Below, piece by piece: positions 17,877-26,382 of a stretch of DNA of 37,773 nucleotides. Below the pieces are notes generated by a model that had not been told where the DNA came from, searched no databases, and was given only the letters and a program-made list of their open reading frames with translations. The position numbers and the translations under genes were made by a program. The stretch is from Trichomonas vaginalis G3. Taxonomy: Eukaryota; Parabasalia; Trichomonadida; Trichomonadidae. Position 1 is the stretch's first letter. The number at the start of each line of letters is the position of its first letter. The DNA lies in contig NW_026529258.1 of the NCBI RefSeq assembly GCF_026262505.1, positions 1 through 37,773 of the forward strand, in the 5' to 3' direction.

Positions 17877-17892
17877 TTTTAATGGAGATAAA

Positions 17893-18780
17893 ATGAAGCA
17901 TTTAATACATGACGTAGATGAAGACATGAATGAAACTACAGACAAACTTAACTCTTCTCTCATTCTTCCTTTCAGTAAGGACTATGAGTTCTGTTCAAAT
18001 GGTGTTTATTTCTATTGTGGAAAGATGGGGTCAGGTAAGACATTTAACCTCATTCGTCATATACTCATAACAGAGCGTTTAGGTCAAGATTCATATTATG
18101 ACCAAATCATTATATCAGCAACTTCAGACTCTATGGACTCAACAGCGAAAACATTTATGTCAAAAGTTCAAGCCTCTGTCGTTAAAGTTCCAGATAGCGA
18201 ACTCATTGAATTTCTTCAACGTTACATTCGACGTAAGAGGAAATATTATGCCATCGTTGAATTTATACAGTCAGGAATGCAAAAGACTTCAGAAGAGATG
18301 GAAAGAATTATTGACAAACACCACTTACGTCAATACTCAGGAGTTTACGATATGAAACGACTTACAAACTACATTCTGTCAAAACTTTCAAAATACCCCT
18401 TCAAAAAGTATCCTTCAAACACTCTGCTCGTTTGCGACGACTTCGCCGGAAAAGGTTTAGTGTCAAAGCCTGACTCACCATTAGCTAACATCATTACTAA
18501 AGTCAGACATTACCACTTAACTGTAGCAATACTTATGCAAACATGGAGGTTTTTAGCTTTAAACATAAAACGTCTCATAACTGACTTCGTTATCTTTCAA
18601 GGTTTCTCACGCTATGATATTGAACTCATTTGGAAACAGTCAGGTATAACATTACCTTTTGAAGAAATTTGGGAAGCATATAAGTCTCTCATCTCTCCTC
18701 GTTCATACCTTGAGATTCATATCATGACTAATACCATTAAAGTCAAAAATATTCCATGGGAACGACCAACATTGTTTTAA
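17893..18780 (+). CDS. DNA-packaging ATPase, A32/FtsK-HerA type
   Basis: A 295-residue P-loop ATPase expected to pump the element's DNA into the capsid. Walker A is GKMGSGKT at residues 43-50. Walker B is NTLLVCDDF at about 176-184, followed by a sensor-like MQTW (215-218) after the hydrophobic strand TVAILM. The size and order of motifs fit Polinton/poxvirus A32-type ATPases. It is divergent from the penton-like gene across a 16-base gap, so the two must share a promoter region. The frame looks whole. Confidence 0.9.
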   Translation: MKHLIHDVDEDMNETTDKLNSSLILPFSKDYEFCSNGVYFYCGKMGSGKTFNLIRHILITERLGQDSYYDQIIISATSDSMDSTAKTFMSKVQASVVKVPDSELIEFLQRYIRRKRKYYAIVEFIQSGMQKTSEEMERIIDKHHLRQYSGVYDMKRLTNYILSKLSKYPFKKYPSNTLLVCDDFAGKGLVSKPDSPLANIITKVRHYHLTVAILMQTWRFLALNIKRLITDFVIFQGFSRYDIELIWKQSGITLPFEEIWEAYKSLISPRSYLEIHIMTNTIKVKNIPWERPTLF

Positions 18781-18814
18781 AGTTTAACCTTCAATTGACT
18801 GATGGTAAACAAAT

Positions 18815-19177
18815 TCATGCATCTCTGTCGCCATTTCTGTTAATATTTTTGCTGTCATTCATATCATCCACTTCCCCATCCGTTAACTTTTGAGGATATG
18901 CGTTAGAATAGCTGTTCTTAAATGAAGGCTTTTCACCTTTTAGCGCATAAACTCTATAACTTTCTGCATACTTTATGTTTGAACCTCCTGAGCCATCATT
19001 GACATAAATTTTTATAGGCTTCCACCCTTTGTTCATGTTCCTGCTTCTTCCCTTAGCTCTTTTGTTCAGTAGTTCTACATCTTTATACACAGCACCTGTC
19101 TCAGTGAATTCAACAATATTTTCATTCGTTAGCTTTACATTCAAACCCTTGTCGAGTATATTGTTCATTTCATACAT
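18815..19177 (-). CDS. Small unknown protein, about 120 aa
   Basis: The likely start is ATG 19177 or 19168, as a longer frame would overlap the divergent gene at 19203. It contains KPIKIYVNDGSGGSNIKYA and YRVYALKGEKPSF and has a polar Asn/Asp tail. It converges with the ATPase gene, 34 bases apart. The position matches the reverse-strand gene at 14639 in the outer Maverick (both are divergent from the CCG-motif gene), suggesting a conserved gene pair. Function unknown. Confidence 0.55.
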   Translation of the reverse strand: MYEMNNILDKGLNVKLTNENIVEFTETGAVYKDVELLNKRAKGRSRNMNKGWKPIKIYVNDGSGGSNIKYAESYRVYALKGEKPSFKNSYSNAYPQKLTDGEVDDMNDSKNINRNGDRDA

Positions 19178-19202
19178 ATAAAAGGTTTTTATTCTATATG
19201 AA

Positions 19203-19844
19203 ATGAGAAGCAAATCCATCTTAGCTGGTGCCGTTAATGTTCCAATTGAACCAACATCAAATGTTGACTCACGAACGACAAACAATATTGTCATAAAGAA
19301 CTATAGTTCGGAGTGTTTGAAAGAAAAAGAACCAGAACTTAAGTCGGGACCTTCGGTCTTGGCGCATGGCGCCGTGAATTTAAACTCAGCTTCAAACGCT
19401 AACGCTACATCAGATGTTAAGTTAGAGTATCCACCACTGGACCAAATTCTTTCAAGAGAAGCCAACGACAACCCTTACACAAATGTTCAAACAAATCCTT
19501 CAGATAACGTAGACCATTACCTTCTTCAGTTATATCAAACTATCTTACTCAAAGACGATAAGAAGCTTTTGACAAATCTTATAAGCAAGAACCAAATAAT
19601 TCTAACAAAGGAGGACCTTGAAAATGTTATATCACGAATAACAGGGAAACAATGTGTCATTGACTATCTCGACCCTGAAATCGAATGCTGTGGTCAAACG
19701 CCACCATTCATGAAAATAGGTAACATCCGCATCATTGAAATACCAGGTACTCCAGGAGTTGAGTTTAAGTATAAATATTCGAACGAGTATACAAAACTTT
19801 CAACAGAATATAAATTATGTTTGAAATATGTTTTAGTAAATTAA
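19203..19844 (+). CDS. CCG-motif Maverick protein, 213 aa
   Basis: The N-terminal 100 residues are polar and variable and include codons from a double mini-hairpin (19348-19373, reading SGPSVLAHGAVN). The C-terminal half is helical (NVDHYLLQLYQTILLKDDKK, LENVISRITG) and then carries YLDPEIECCGQTPPF, the counterpart of IEPDISCCG in the interrupted outer gene at 15077. It is therefore a conserved Maverick gene of this host, of unknown function. Another pair of hairpins begins 12 bases after its stop. Confidence 0.7.
   Translation: MRSKSILAGAVNVPIEPTSNVDSRTTNNIVIKNYSSECLKEKEPELKSGPSVLAHGAVNLNSASNANATSDVKLEYPPLDQILSREANDNPYTNVQTNPSDNVDHYLLQLYQTILLKDDKKLLTNLISKNQIILTKEDLENVISRITGKQCVIDYLDPEIECCGQTPPFMKIGNIRIIEIPGTPGVEFKYKYSNEYTKLSTEYKLCLKYVLVN
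19348..19373. repeat. Double mini-hairpin inside a coding frame
   Basis: gacc-ttc-ggtc (19348-19358) followed by ggcgc-atg-gcgcc (19361-19373). It lies in the variable N-terminal region of the CCG-motif gene and keeps that frame open. Confidence 0.7.
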
Positions 19845-19855
19845 AGCAGTCAGGA

Positions 19856-19888
19856 GGGCTCTTTGAGCCCATCTTGGCGCTTTGCGCC
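19856..19888. terminator. Double mini-hairpin just after a stop codon
   Basis: gggctc-ttt-gagccc (19856-19870) and ggcgc-ttt-gcgcc (19876-19888), followed by an A run. It lies between convergent genes, a position where it could form a 3'-end structure for either transcript. That role is a guess; the structure itself is directly visible. Confidence 0.45.
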
Positions 19889-19904
19889 GTTAGTCAAAAA
19901 AATT

Positions 19905-20177
19905 TCAAGTTAGCAATTTGTAATATCTATCCAAAACTTCTTCAACAGTATCGAACTCATCTTCATAATGCAAACCTAATCTTATTGACTTGGTGCAGTT
20001 CTCACTAACACAATATAGCGCTTTGCGCTCGGCGCCTTTGACGCCTTTTTCTGTTCTCTTGACTGACATAACTAACTCATTTGTTTCATCAAACAGCAAC
20101 AACCAAAGTTCATGACCTAATACATAACATTCATACTTTATATTTTTAGCTCTGAGTTCTCTTGTAAGCTGTTGCAT
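19905..20177 (-). CDS. Small unknown protein, 90 aa
   Basis: Starts inside the 3' end of the upstream reverse-strand gene (a 40-base overlap). The sequence includes ELRAKNIKYECYVLGHELWL and a C-terminal acidic helix (EDEFDTVEEVLDRYYKLL). A double mini-hairpin (20017-20045) falls inside the frame and contributes Gly/Ala/Lys codons. No family recognised. It is convergent with the CCG-motif gene. Confidence 0.5.
   Translation of the reverse strand: MQQLTRELRAKNIKYECYVLGHELWLLLFDETNELVMSVKRTEKGVKGAERKALYCVSENCTKSIRLGLHYEDEFDTVEEVLDRYYKLLT
20017..20045. repeat. Double mini-hairpin inside a small gene
   Basis: agcgc-ttt-gcgct (20017-20029) and ggcgcc-ttt-gacgcc (20031-20045, one G-T pair). It has the same two-stem, three-base-loop design as the other copies in this element. 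Confidence 0.65.
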
Positions 20178-20701
20178 TTAATATTTTCTAAAAAGTCTAC
20201 TTCAACAGTCATTCGCACTGGTGCCTTCAGTTCTACAGGCTCTCCTTGAAAGTCAACTAGTCTGAATTGCATGTCTTTCAAATTATGAGGACTAATGCGA
20301 ACCCATTTACCTAAATGAGTTGCTATGACAGGAACGTTTGGAATGAACATTGAATTTACTTCATAACAGAAAGACTTATATTCTACTGAACCTTTACTAT
20401 TAACTCCTGAAATACCTGTGACATTAGCTATTTTTGACTCAATGTATAAACAATTGCCATAACATACGTATGGAACAGATTTCATCTCAATCGTTTTGTC
20501 AAAACTTTTCAAAGGAAATGTCATATGGTATGCTCCCAGAAGCAATTGAACTCTATGACTCATTCGTGTTATCTTAAACTCCTTCGCATAACTGAACTTC
20601 AAAACTCCTGCAATAAGTTTAACATTCATTAAGTTTTCTTCGTTCTCCTTGTTTATTGTAGTATTTATGAGCGCATTTAACACTCCAGCTAATGTTTCCA
20701 T
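20138..20701 (-). CDS. Beta-rich virion-type protein, 187 aa
   Basis: A reverse-strand gene lying 8 bases after the small gene at 20710. The N-terminus is helical (VLNALINTTINKENEENL); the rest alternates in beta fashion and ends FRLVDFQGEPVELKAPVRMT, reminiscent of the last strands of minor capsid proteins in Polintons and adintoviruses (a pattern of L-x-D-x-x-G-x-x-V-x-L). It may be a third penton-like or capsid-accessory protein, but I can show no direct similarity to the two paralogues at 16995 and 32929. Confidence in the function is low; as a gene it is moderately secure. Confidence 0.6.
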   Translation of the reverse strand: METLAGVLNALINTTINKENEENLMNVKLIAGVLKFSYAKEFKITRMSHRVQLLLGAYHMTFPLKSFDKTIEMKSVPYVCYGNCLYIESKIANVTGISGVNSKGSVEYKSFCYEVNSMFIPNVPVIATHLGKWVRISPHNLKDMQFRLVDFQGEPVELKAPVRMTVEVDFLENIKCNSLQENSELKI

Positions 20702-20709
20702 CTTATATT

Positions 20710-20913
20710 CTACATTATTGTGAAATCTTTTTCATGCTTCTTTCCATCTATTTCAAACTCCATGAAATCTGTTTCATCTGTTATGACAAAAGTTGCGATA
20801 GTATTGAAGTCAACAACTCTGAAAGCAAGCGCTTCATTCTGAAGACCTAAGTTTGTTTGTAGCTTTACTGTTCCGTATTCGTTTGGGTCAGTACTTTGCA
20901 AATAGAACAACAT
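20710..20913 (-). CDS. Small beta-rich protein, 67 aa
   Basis: A frame starting MLFYLQSTDPNEYGTV and ending EIDGKKHEKDFTIM, all short alternating strands. It is the first gene of a three-gene reverse-strand run (20913 to 19905) and is divergent from 20931 by 17 bases. No family recognised. Confidence 0.55.
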   Translation of the reverse strand: MLFYLQSTDPNEYGTVKLQTNLGLQNEALAFRVVDFNTIATFVITDETDFMEFEIDGKKHEKDFTIM

Positions 20914-20930
20914 TTTATTCTCATTAAAAT

Positions 20931-21239
20931 ATGACTATTGCTGCATATGCGTATGAAACAAATGAAGCAAGAAGAGCACATGAACTAGTAAACGAAAACT
21001 CAACTTTAACCATTGAAGGCAATGATTTAGTCATTGACGATGGAAAAACTAAAAAAGTCATTGATTTCGATACTTTTAACACTTATGACCCATTCATTAC
21101 AATAAGTAAAGTTCCTATCATAAATGATGGAACGGTGCAATATATAAATTCTACAGTAGATGCCTCATTAGTGAAAGTACTGAATGTTCTCATTGAATTG
21201 TTAAAGAGCTTTCGATTTGACGACACATTAAATGCCTAA
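20931..21239 (+). CDS. Small unknown protein, 102 aa, head of fibre cluster
   Basis: An initiator-like TCATT lies at 20921-20925, six bases before the ATG. The protein is acidic and beta-rich (LTIEGNDLVIDDGKTKKVID), with a hydrophobic helical end (LVKVLNVLIELLKSF). It is the first of four co-directional, closely spaced genes that include the two fibre-like proteins, so it could be a fibre-attachment or assembly factor; that is inferred from position only. Confidence 0.6.
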   Translation: MTIAAYAYETNEARRAHELVNENSTLTIEGNDLVIDDGKTKKVIDFDTFNTYDPFITISKVPIINDGTVQYINSTVDASLVKVLNVLIELLKSFRFDDTLNA

Positions 21240-21250
21240 AGAATTTAGTC

Positions 21251-22234
21251 ATGAATGAGAAACAAATATTAGGAGTTGCTGGTAGCAGTAATGATGTACA
21301 CCTTATGACATTAGAATATTATAACGAACATAAAGATGAACTGAAAGGAGAGAAGGGTGACACCGGACCACAAGGAATACAAGGACCTCAAGGAATACAA
21401 GGACCTCAAGGAATACAAGGACCTCAAGGCGAAAACGGTTTGGATGGAAAGGATGGAAAGGATGGAAAAACTGCTAAATCATGGATATGGGACCTTATAA
21501 ATACTGGTTTAACAGCTGCTTCATATGGAGTTCTTCAATACCAAATCGGAAAGATATGGGCAGTACTTGGTGAAGAAGCTTTAGATGACGTTAAAAATGC
21601 TTTGAACTTCATTTCAAATGGTTCGGATACTATTAAAACTTTATCTGGTTGGATGCAAGAAACAAGGAGTCAAATAGATACTGTAAGACGTATAGCAAAC
21701 AATGCACGTACGGGATTGGATACTTTACGAAAAGCACAAAATACACTAAAGGAAGCAAATGATATTCTTGGCTCAGTATCAGACATGCATGAAGATTGGC
21801 TTAAAGGTATTGACAAATCTTTAAAAAATCACAGTCAGTCTATTGCTGACTACAAGAAAAGTATAGATTTTTTACATAGTGCTATGGACGTACATGATGG
21901 AAGCATAAGGAACTTACTTAATGCTAACAATAACTTACCAGGAACTATTAAAGCATTTATAAAGTCCTTTGTAAAACCCGGTGCTCTAACATTTAGGTCT
22001 TTGAGAGCAAGAGCATTGAAGTCAAGAGATGCAGAAACTCCAAAGAACTCAGAAGGAACTGAAACAACAGAAACTCCAGAAGAACCACCAAAACCAACAG
22101 CTAATGAAATATTGTTCGAATATTTTCCAAGGTACTCTGTTCTCATTGCATACATTCAAGAAATACTTAAGAAAGCAGACTTGACTTTAGGAGATGATGA
22201 AAGTTCTGTATATCTTTCGTTCCAATTCAAATAG
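21251..22234 (+). CDS. Collagen-like fibre protein, 327 aa
   Basis: Residues 33-74 are 14 uninterrupted Gly-X-Y triplets (GEKGDTGPQGIQGPQG and so on, ending DGKDGKDGK), the hallmark of a collagen-like triple helix used in trimeric viral and phage fibres. After it come a short hydrophobic stretch (WDLINTGLTAASYGVLQY), long helical coiled-coil-like segments (residues about 100-240), a linker rich in Thr/Glu/Pro (about 260-285) and a C-terminal segment. It probably makes a virion spike or fibre shaft. It starts 12 bases after the preceding gene and ends 26 bases before the tail-fibre-like gene, so the three read as one cluster. The repeats in DNA (caaggaatacaaggacct) could allow length change by slippage. 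Confidence 0.8.
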   Translation: MNEKQILGVAGSSNDVHLMTLEYYNEHKDELKGEKGDTGPQGIQGPQGIQGPQGIQGPQGENGLDGKDGKDGKTAKSWIWDLINTGLTAASYGVLQYQIGKIWAVLGEEALDDVKNALNFISNGSDTIKTLSGWMQETRSQIDTVRRIANNARTGLDTLRKAQNTLKEANDILGSVSDMHEDWLKGIDKSLKNHSQSIADYKKSIDFLHSAMDVHDGSIRNLLNANNNLPGTIKAFIKSFVKPGALTFRSLRARALKSRDAETPKNSEGTETTETPEEPPKPTANEILFEYFPRYSVLIAYIQEILKKADLTLGDDESSVYLSFQFK

Positions 22235-22260
22235 CAGAACTTTTGAGACAGATATGCTTA

Positions 22261-24012
22261 ATGTATGACAACATCTCTGATTTCACAAGATATGACGACG
22301 ACCATGACCCCGAACACGGTGAAGAAGAAGTTTTACAAACATCCATTAAGACAGGAAAGGTTTTAACTCAAAGTCTCATTATTGACACCAAAGATGGCGA
22401 AGTGGACGTTCTTCAAGAGCTGAAGAAAAATACTTCTTCGGGAGGTGGTGGTAGGCATGAACTTGAAATAAATGAGATAGAAGAGAAATTAGCCGAAAAA
22501 GCAGATAAAGAACATAAACACAATATCTCCGATATAAATGAACTTCAAGCTACATTAAATAGTAAAGCGGACAAAAATGAACTTGACGCAACGAACAAAG
22601 TTTTGAAATCTCATAAACACAATATCTCCGATATAAATGAACTTCAAACTTCTTTAGACAATAAAGCAGACAAAAACCATGTTCATTATATAAGTTCTGA
22701 TGAACAGATTATAACGGACTATCATGGATATTTAACACAGGGTGAAAAAGTGAATACGAAAAATGTTAATGAAAGAAGATATAAATTCATTCGTGCTAAA
22801 GGTTATGACATACACTGTACTGTACAGTATGACACAGGTATAGCACCACAATCATTTGGTTATAACGCTGAAATTTATGCTTCATACTTCTTTGTTAACG
22901 GTGTATTAGTTGAACCAAGATTTACTTTGAGAGTTAAGTCAAAAATAACTTTTGAAGATGCTATTAAAAGTAAAGCTGACAAAACAGAACTTGACGCAAC
23001 GAACAAAGTTTTGAAATCTCATAAACACAATATCTCCGATATAAATGAACTTCAAACTTCTTTAGACAGTAAAGCCGACAAAAATCATACACATAAATCC
23101 TTCACTACTGTTAGAGCAGACGACATAATATTGAACTATGATTTGGGTTCAAGTGCACCTTTAGAGAATCCGAGTACAAGCGTAAAAGATACTCTTAACA
23201 ATTTAGATAAGAGTTGCAGGAATATCGAAGGTCATGCCAGAAACTTTGAAGCATATGAACTACCAGCAATGTTAGACAGTAAAGCCGACAAAACTTATGT
23301 GGATACAGAACTAACAAAGAAATTTTCGAAACCAGATACAATGACATTTACAACAGAAATTATAAATGGTGAACCAGCAACTCCATTTGAATTTGTTAGA
23401 GGTCTTCAACCAGATACTTTTGAATTTTTCTTGGATAATTCTATTGAACTAACATTACATTATAAAAGTGGAACAAATGCAACATTTCATCCGGGAGATA
23501 CATTCCAAATGGTATTTAATGACATAAGTTCTTTAGAATATGTTTATAGAGTTATGAGCATATATGATTTAATATATCCTATAGGAGCTGTTTATACGTC
23601 TATGAATCCAATAAATCCAAACACTTTATTTGGTGGTAGATGGTATGAAATAGTTGACAGTTTTCCATTCTACACTAATACGCAGTCAATGAAGATGGGA
23701 GGTTCAAAGAAAATAGGTATTGAAAACCTTCCTTCACATATGCATAGGTTCAGTGGAAGAACATCTGTGGAAGGAAACCATTCACATTCAATAACAAAAA
23801 GAGGTTATATAAATCTTGCAGCGGGTTCGAATAGACAGGGAATGAATAGATATGATATCTCAGATGACCCCAAAGATGTTAGCACAGGTATTTTCTGTGG
23901 AACTGCAGGAAATCATACACATGTTGTAGCTGGTATTACAGACCCAGCAGGTAATGGAAAAGATTATATGCCTCCTTATATAACAATGCACGCTTGGATA
24001 CGAGTTGGTTAA
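22261..24012 (+). CDS. Phage tail-fibre-like receptor-binding protein, 583 aa
   Basis: Start set at ATG 22261 (MYDNISDF). The shaft contains at least four copies of a tail-fibre repeat, HNISDINELQTSLDSKADKN with variants, typical of phage fibres. From about residue 437 there is YPIGAVYTSMNPINPNTLFG, then GRWYEI, paired His motifs (PSHMHRF, GNHSHSI, GNHTHVV) and the ending MPPYITMHAWIRVG. That combination is the metal-binding trimeric tip seen in T4 gp10/gp12-type baseplate and short-tail-fibre proteins of phages. It likely forms a surface-binding fibre with the collagen-like protein upstream. The presence of a phage-type domain in a eukaryotic Polinton implies horizontal acquisition. Confidence 0.85.
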   Translation: MYDNISDFTRYDDDHDPEHGEEEVLQTSIKTGKVLTQSLIIDTKDGEVDVLQELKKNTSSGGGGRHELEINEIEEKLAEKADKEHKHNISDINELQATLNSKADKNELDATNKVLKSHKHNISDINELQTSLDNKADKNHVHYISSDEQIITDYHGYLTQGEKVNTKNVNERRYKFIRAKGYDIHCTVQYDTGIAPQSFGYNAEIYASYFFVNGVLVEPRFTLRVKSKITFEDAIKSKADKTELDATNKVLKSHKHNISDINELQTSLDSKADKNHTHKSFTTVRADDIILNYDLGSSAPLENPSTSVKDTLNNLDKSCRNIEGHARNFEAYELPAMLDSKADKTYVDTELTKKFSKPDTMTFTTEIINGEPATPFEFVRGLQPDTFEFFLDNSIELTLHYKSGTNATFHPGDTFQMVFNDISSLEYVYRVMSIYDLIYPIGAVYTSMNPINPNTLFGGRWYEIVDSFPFYTNTQSMKMGGSKKIGIENLPSHMHRFSGRTSVEGNHSHSITKRGYINLAAGSNRQGMNRYDISDDPKDVSTGIFCGTAGNHTHVVAGITDPAGNGKDYMPPYITMHAWIRVG

Positions 24013-24031
24013 AATCTTTAACTTTACATAA

Positions 24032-25117
24032 ATGAGCTTGAAAGAAGTATTCGAACAACATCCATGGAGGTCTTTTAAGAAATTCAATGAAGCTGCAAAG
24101 AGTTCGGGATTTACTAACAGAGCTGAAGTGAAAAGGTTCTTTGACAAAAATGTTGTACATCAAACAAAAATAAATCCTTACGACTACTTTTTACCAATTT
24201 ACTCCAACACTCCTGACGCATACCAATTTGACACTCTCATTCAAAGCAGAAAAGGAGGACATAAACCATTCCTCATCTTCATTAATGTTAACACTCGCAA
24301 AGCTTTTGCGTATATAATGAGAAATAAAGGAACTCATGAAGTGTTAAGAGTTTTACAAAAGTTTGTAGCAGAACATAGCCCAAGTATTTTAACATCAGAC
24401 CAAGACGGTGCATACCTCAGCAACGAAATCACAGAATTTCTCATTAAGCATAACATAACTCACTACACTACTGAAGACCATAACCATAACATACTCGGTA
24501 TCATTAACCGCTTCATAAGGACTCTCAGAGATTTAAATCAAGAGCGAGACTTTACCGAAGAAACAATGAAACATTTCATCGAAGTTTACAATTCCTCAAC
24601 ACATTCTACAACAGGACATACACCAAATTCAATGACACAACAACAAGAAGAAAAGTATATACAAAAGAAACGAAGTCAAACACAAAATATCAGAAATTCA
24701 ACACAATTTACTCTCATTCCTGGAACAAAAGTTCGTGTAGTTCTTGACGACAAACCGTTGACAAAGAAACGTTTAAGGTTAAGTCGAAATTATTATATCG
24801 TAGACTCTACGCAAGGTAATGGATATCTTATAAAAGCTGCTGACGACTCCATAGCATTTTACCCTCGTCATAAATTAGTCGAAAGTAGTAATGGCAAACT
24901 TGCTGAAACCATTGACGAAGCAAAGCGAGGAGTGGTTATTGAAATACTTGACTACAACATAAACGATGACACTTATAAAGTAAGATATGAAGGAGGCGTT
25001 GAAGATGTTATACCATCTAAGAACTTGAGAGAATCTAAACCAACTCATCTGGGACCATTAGAGCGGGAGTACTGGAAAGATAAAAACATGCCAGAAAGAA
25101 TAAGAAAATTCTTCTAA
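24032..25117 (+). CDS. Polinton integrase, rve fold with chromo-like C-terminus
   Basis: A 361-residue protein expected to insert the element and generate the 6-bp duplication. The core (about residues 60-200) shows AYQFDTL, a NVNTRKAFAYIM strand and LTSDQDGAYLS, followed by the helix IINRFIRTLRD and the H-S-T-T-G-H-T-P-N-S motif typical of rve integrases after the core. A charged linker leads to a beta-rich domain and, near residues 295-335, a chromo-like segment (VIEILDYNINDDTYKVRYEG). This core plus chromodomain layout is characteristic of Polinton and related LTR-type integrases. It begins 19 bases after the fibre gene. Downstream is a complex non-coding stretch with hairpins and an inverted repeat. 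Confidence 0.9.
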   Translation: MSLKEVFEQHPWRSFKKFNEAAKSSGFTNRAEVKRFFDKNVVHQTKINPYDYFLPIYSNTPDAYQFDTLIQSRKGGHKPFLIFINVNTRKAFAYIMRNKGTHEVLRVLQKFVAEHSPSILTSDQDGAYLSNEITEFLIKHNITHYTTEDHNHNILGIINRFIRTLRDLNQERDFTEETMKHFIEVYNSSTHSTTGHTPNSMTQQQEEKYIQKKRSQTQNIRNSTQFTLIPGTKVRVVLDDKPLTKKRLRLSRNYYIVDSTQGNGYLIKAADDSIAFYPRHKLVESSNGKLAETIDEAKRGVVIEILDYNINDDTYKVRYEGGVEDVIPSKNLRESKPTHLGPLEREYWKDKNMPERIRKFF

Positions 25118-25427
25118 ACTTTTTCGTTGGATGTAAATCAGACATGAATGAGAACAGTCATGATATTATTAATGGTACCATTTATTTTTGTCATAAAGAC
25201 GCAAACGGACTCTTTGAGTCCTGAGGTCTTTCAGACCGAAGCGGCGAGGACGAAGTCCATGAACAAAAATCATGTTTATGTTAGCATGTTAGATCTCACC
25301 CGTTTTCTAACCACTTTTCTAACATGGTCTAAAACTCTCGAAAATCATGAATTTTTGACATTTCCTTATGAAAGAAAAATAACGCTAATTTTTTTCTAAG
25401 AAAAATTTTTATCTTGTATGTAAAGAT
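25118..25427. promoter_or_regulatory. Intergenic block: hairpins, inverted-repeat arm, shared leader
   Basis: Holds, in order: three mini-hairpins (ggactc-ttt-gagtcc at 25207-25221, ggtct-ttc-agacc at 25225-25237, ggac-gaa-gtcc at 25248-25258), the left arm of a 52-bp perfect inverted repeat (25274-25325), and a 60-bp leader (25371-25430) repeated before two later genes. An open frame through the hairpins exists but has no other support. Confidence 0.7.
25274..25325 (+). repeat. Left arm of 52-bp perfect inverted repeat
   Basis: Starts gtttatgttagcatgttaga and ends cttttctaacat. The reverse complement at 26383-26434 is identical over all 52 bases. The arms enclose the gene at 25428 and its leader. 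Confidence 0.95.
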
Positions 25428-25430
25428 ATG
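25371..25430 (+). promoter_or_regulatory. Conserved 60-bp leader, copy 1
   Basis: aataacgctaatttttttct, an A/T stretch, then cttgtatgtaaagatATG. The same arrangement precedes the genes at 26798 and 27498. Each copy has an ATG followed at once by TAA 7-17 bases before the real start. Confidence 0.75.
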
Positions 25431-26369
25431 ATTTCAACAATAGGTTCTACAACACTTCAAACAACAACTTCACCAAACTCTTTAGTTATGAATCCAACAT
25501 CTATGTTAGTAGAGATGAAAAGCTTCATTCCTTCTTCATATACTTTTGAGACAGAAATACAAAGAATTAAGCAAGAACTTTTAACAAGTAATTTAGACTG
25601 TAGTGCGAAAGATGAAACAAATGAACAGTATCTTTATGACATGCAGGACATTATTGACCATTTACCCAAATTGCCTGAAATCCAACAACAAAAGCTCACT
25701 ATTCATGAATTCGATGAAATAGAAGTGAAACCAGCTGACTCAGTAGAAATAAAGAAGTTCATACGTAAAGTAAACTATGAGTTTCTAGGATATCATTGCA
25801 ACCATAAAGTTATGGACAAAGATTGCGACATGGTATATAAGAACATCTCTGACATATATAAATCTGGGGAGTTTAAGACATACGACAACTTTGTTTCATT
25901 AGTTGCTGAATGTGTTTGGGAAATAAGAGATAAAGATAGAAGAGGTAAGGTATGGCATGAACAGTTAAAACCAGCAGCTTTTGAGTTAAAGAAAACCATT
26001 GACGCCTTAGTTGTTCTAGCAGGTCAAATTTCAATGTATAACGCAAAAATGAATCCGCAATGTTCAAAATGTAAAGCAGCAATGAGGAAATATAACTACT
26101 CTGTCAAAGAGATAGAACGTATGAGAAACGACTATGCTGACTTAAAGAAAGAAGTAGAGAAACCAGCAGAAGATAAAATGGATATGTTGACATTTCTGAA
26201 CAAAAACTATCCAACTGCTGACGATTTCCTATTATCTGATGTCAAGAAGAAATATAAAGAAACCTTCGGCATAGTTAAAATTTTTGATATCCTTCGTGAA
26301 GAAATAGAAGCTACAAAACTGTTTAAAGTCATGAACCATCGCAACATATACCATGTAAAACGCTTGTAA
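25428..26369 (+). CDS. Unknown protein, 313 aa, inside inverted-repeat cassette
   Basis: A complete frame from ATG 25428. There is a polar Thr/Ser N-terminus, a helical charged middle, a His/Cys cluster near residues 124-135 (YHCNHKVMDKDCDM) and a CSKC motif near 212, which together could bind zinc, then a coiled-coil-like stretch (IERMRNDYADLKKEVEKPAE) and a C-terminal helical domain (FLNKNYPTADDFLLSDVKKK, which has the look of a small helical DNA-binding or homing-type domain). No family recognised. The leader matches those of the two KilA-N genes downstream, so the three are probably co-regulated. The surrounding perfect inverted repeat suggests the gene arrived as a unit. Confidence 0.7.
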   Translation: MISTIGSTTLQTTTSPNSLVMNPTSMLVEMKSFIPSSYTFETEIQRIKQELLTSNLDCSAKDETNEQYLYDMQDIIDHLPKLPEIQQQKLTIHEFDEIEVKPADSVEIKKFIRKVNYEFLGYHCNHKVMDKDCDMVYKNISDIYKSGEFKTYDNFVSLVAECVWEIRDKDRRGKVWHEQLKPAAFELKKTIDALVVLAGQISMYNAKMNPQCSKCKAAMRKYNYSVKEIERMRNDYADLKKEVEKPAEDKMDMLTFLNKNYPTADDFLLSDVKKKYKETFGIVKIFDILREEIEATKLFKVMNHRNIYHVKRL

Positions 26370-26382
26370 ATAGTTTTCTTCG

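Noticed and set aside
25148-25399. 83-residue frame after the integrase gene
   Set aside because: It runs through three mini-hairpins, an inverted-repeat arm and a conserved leader, and its composition is not protein-like.
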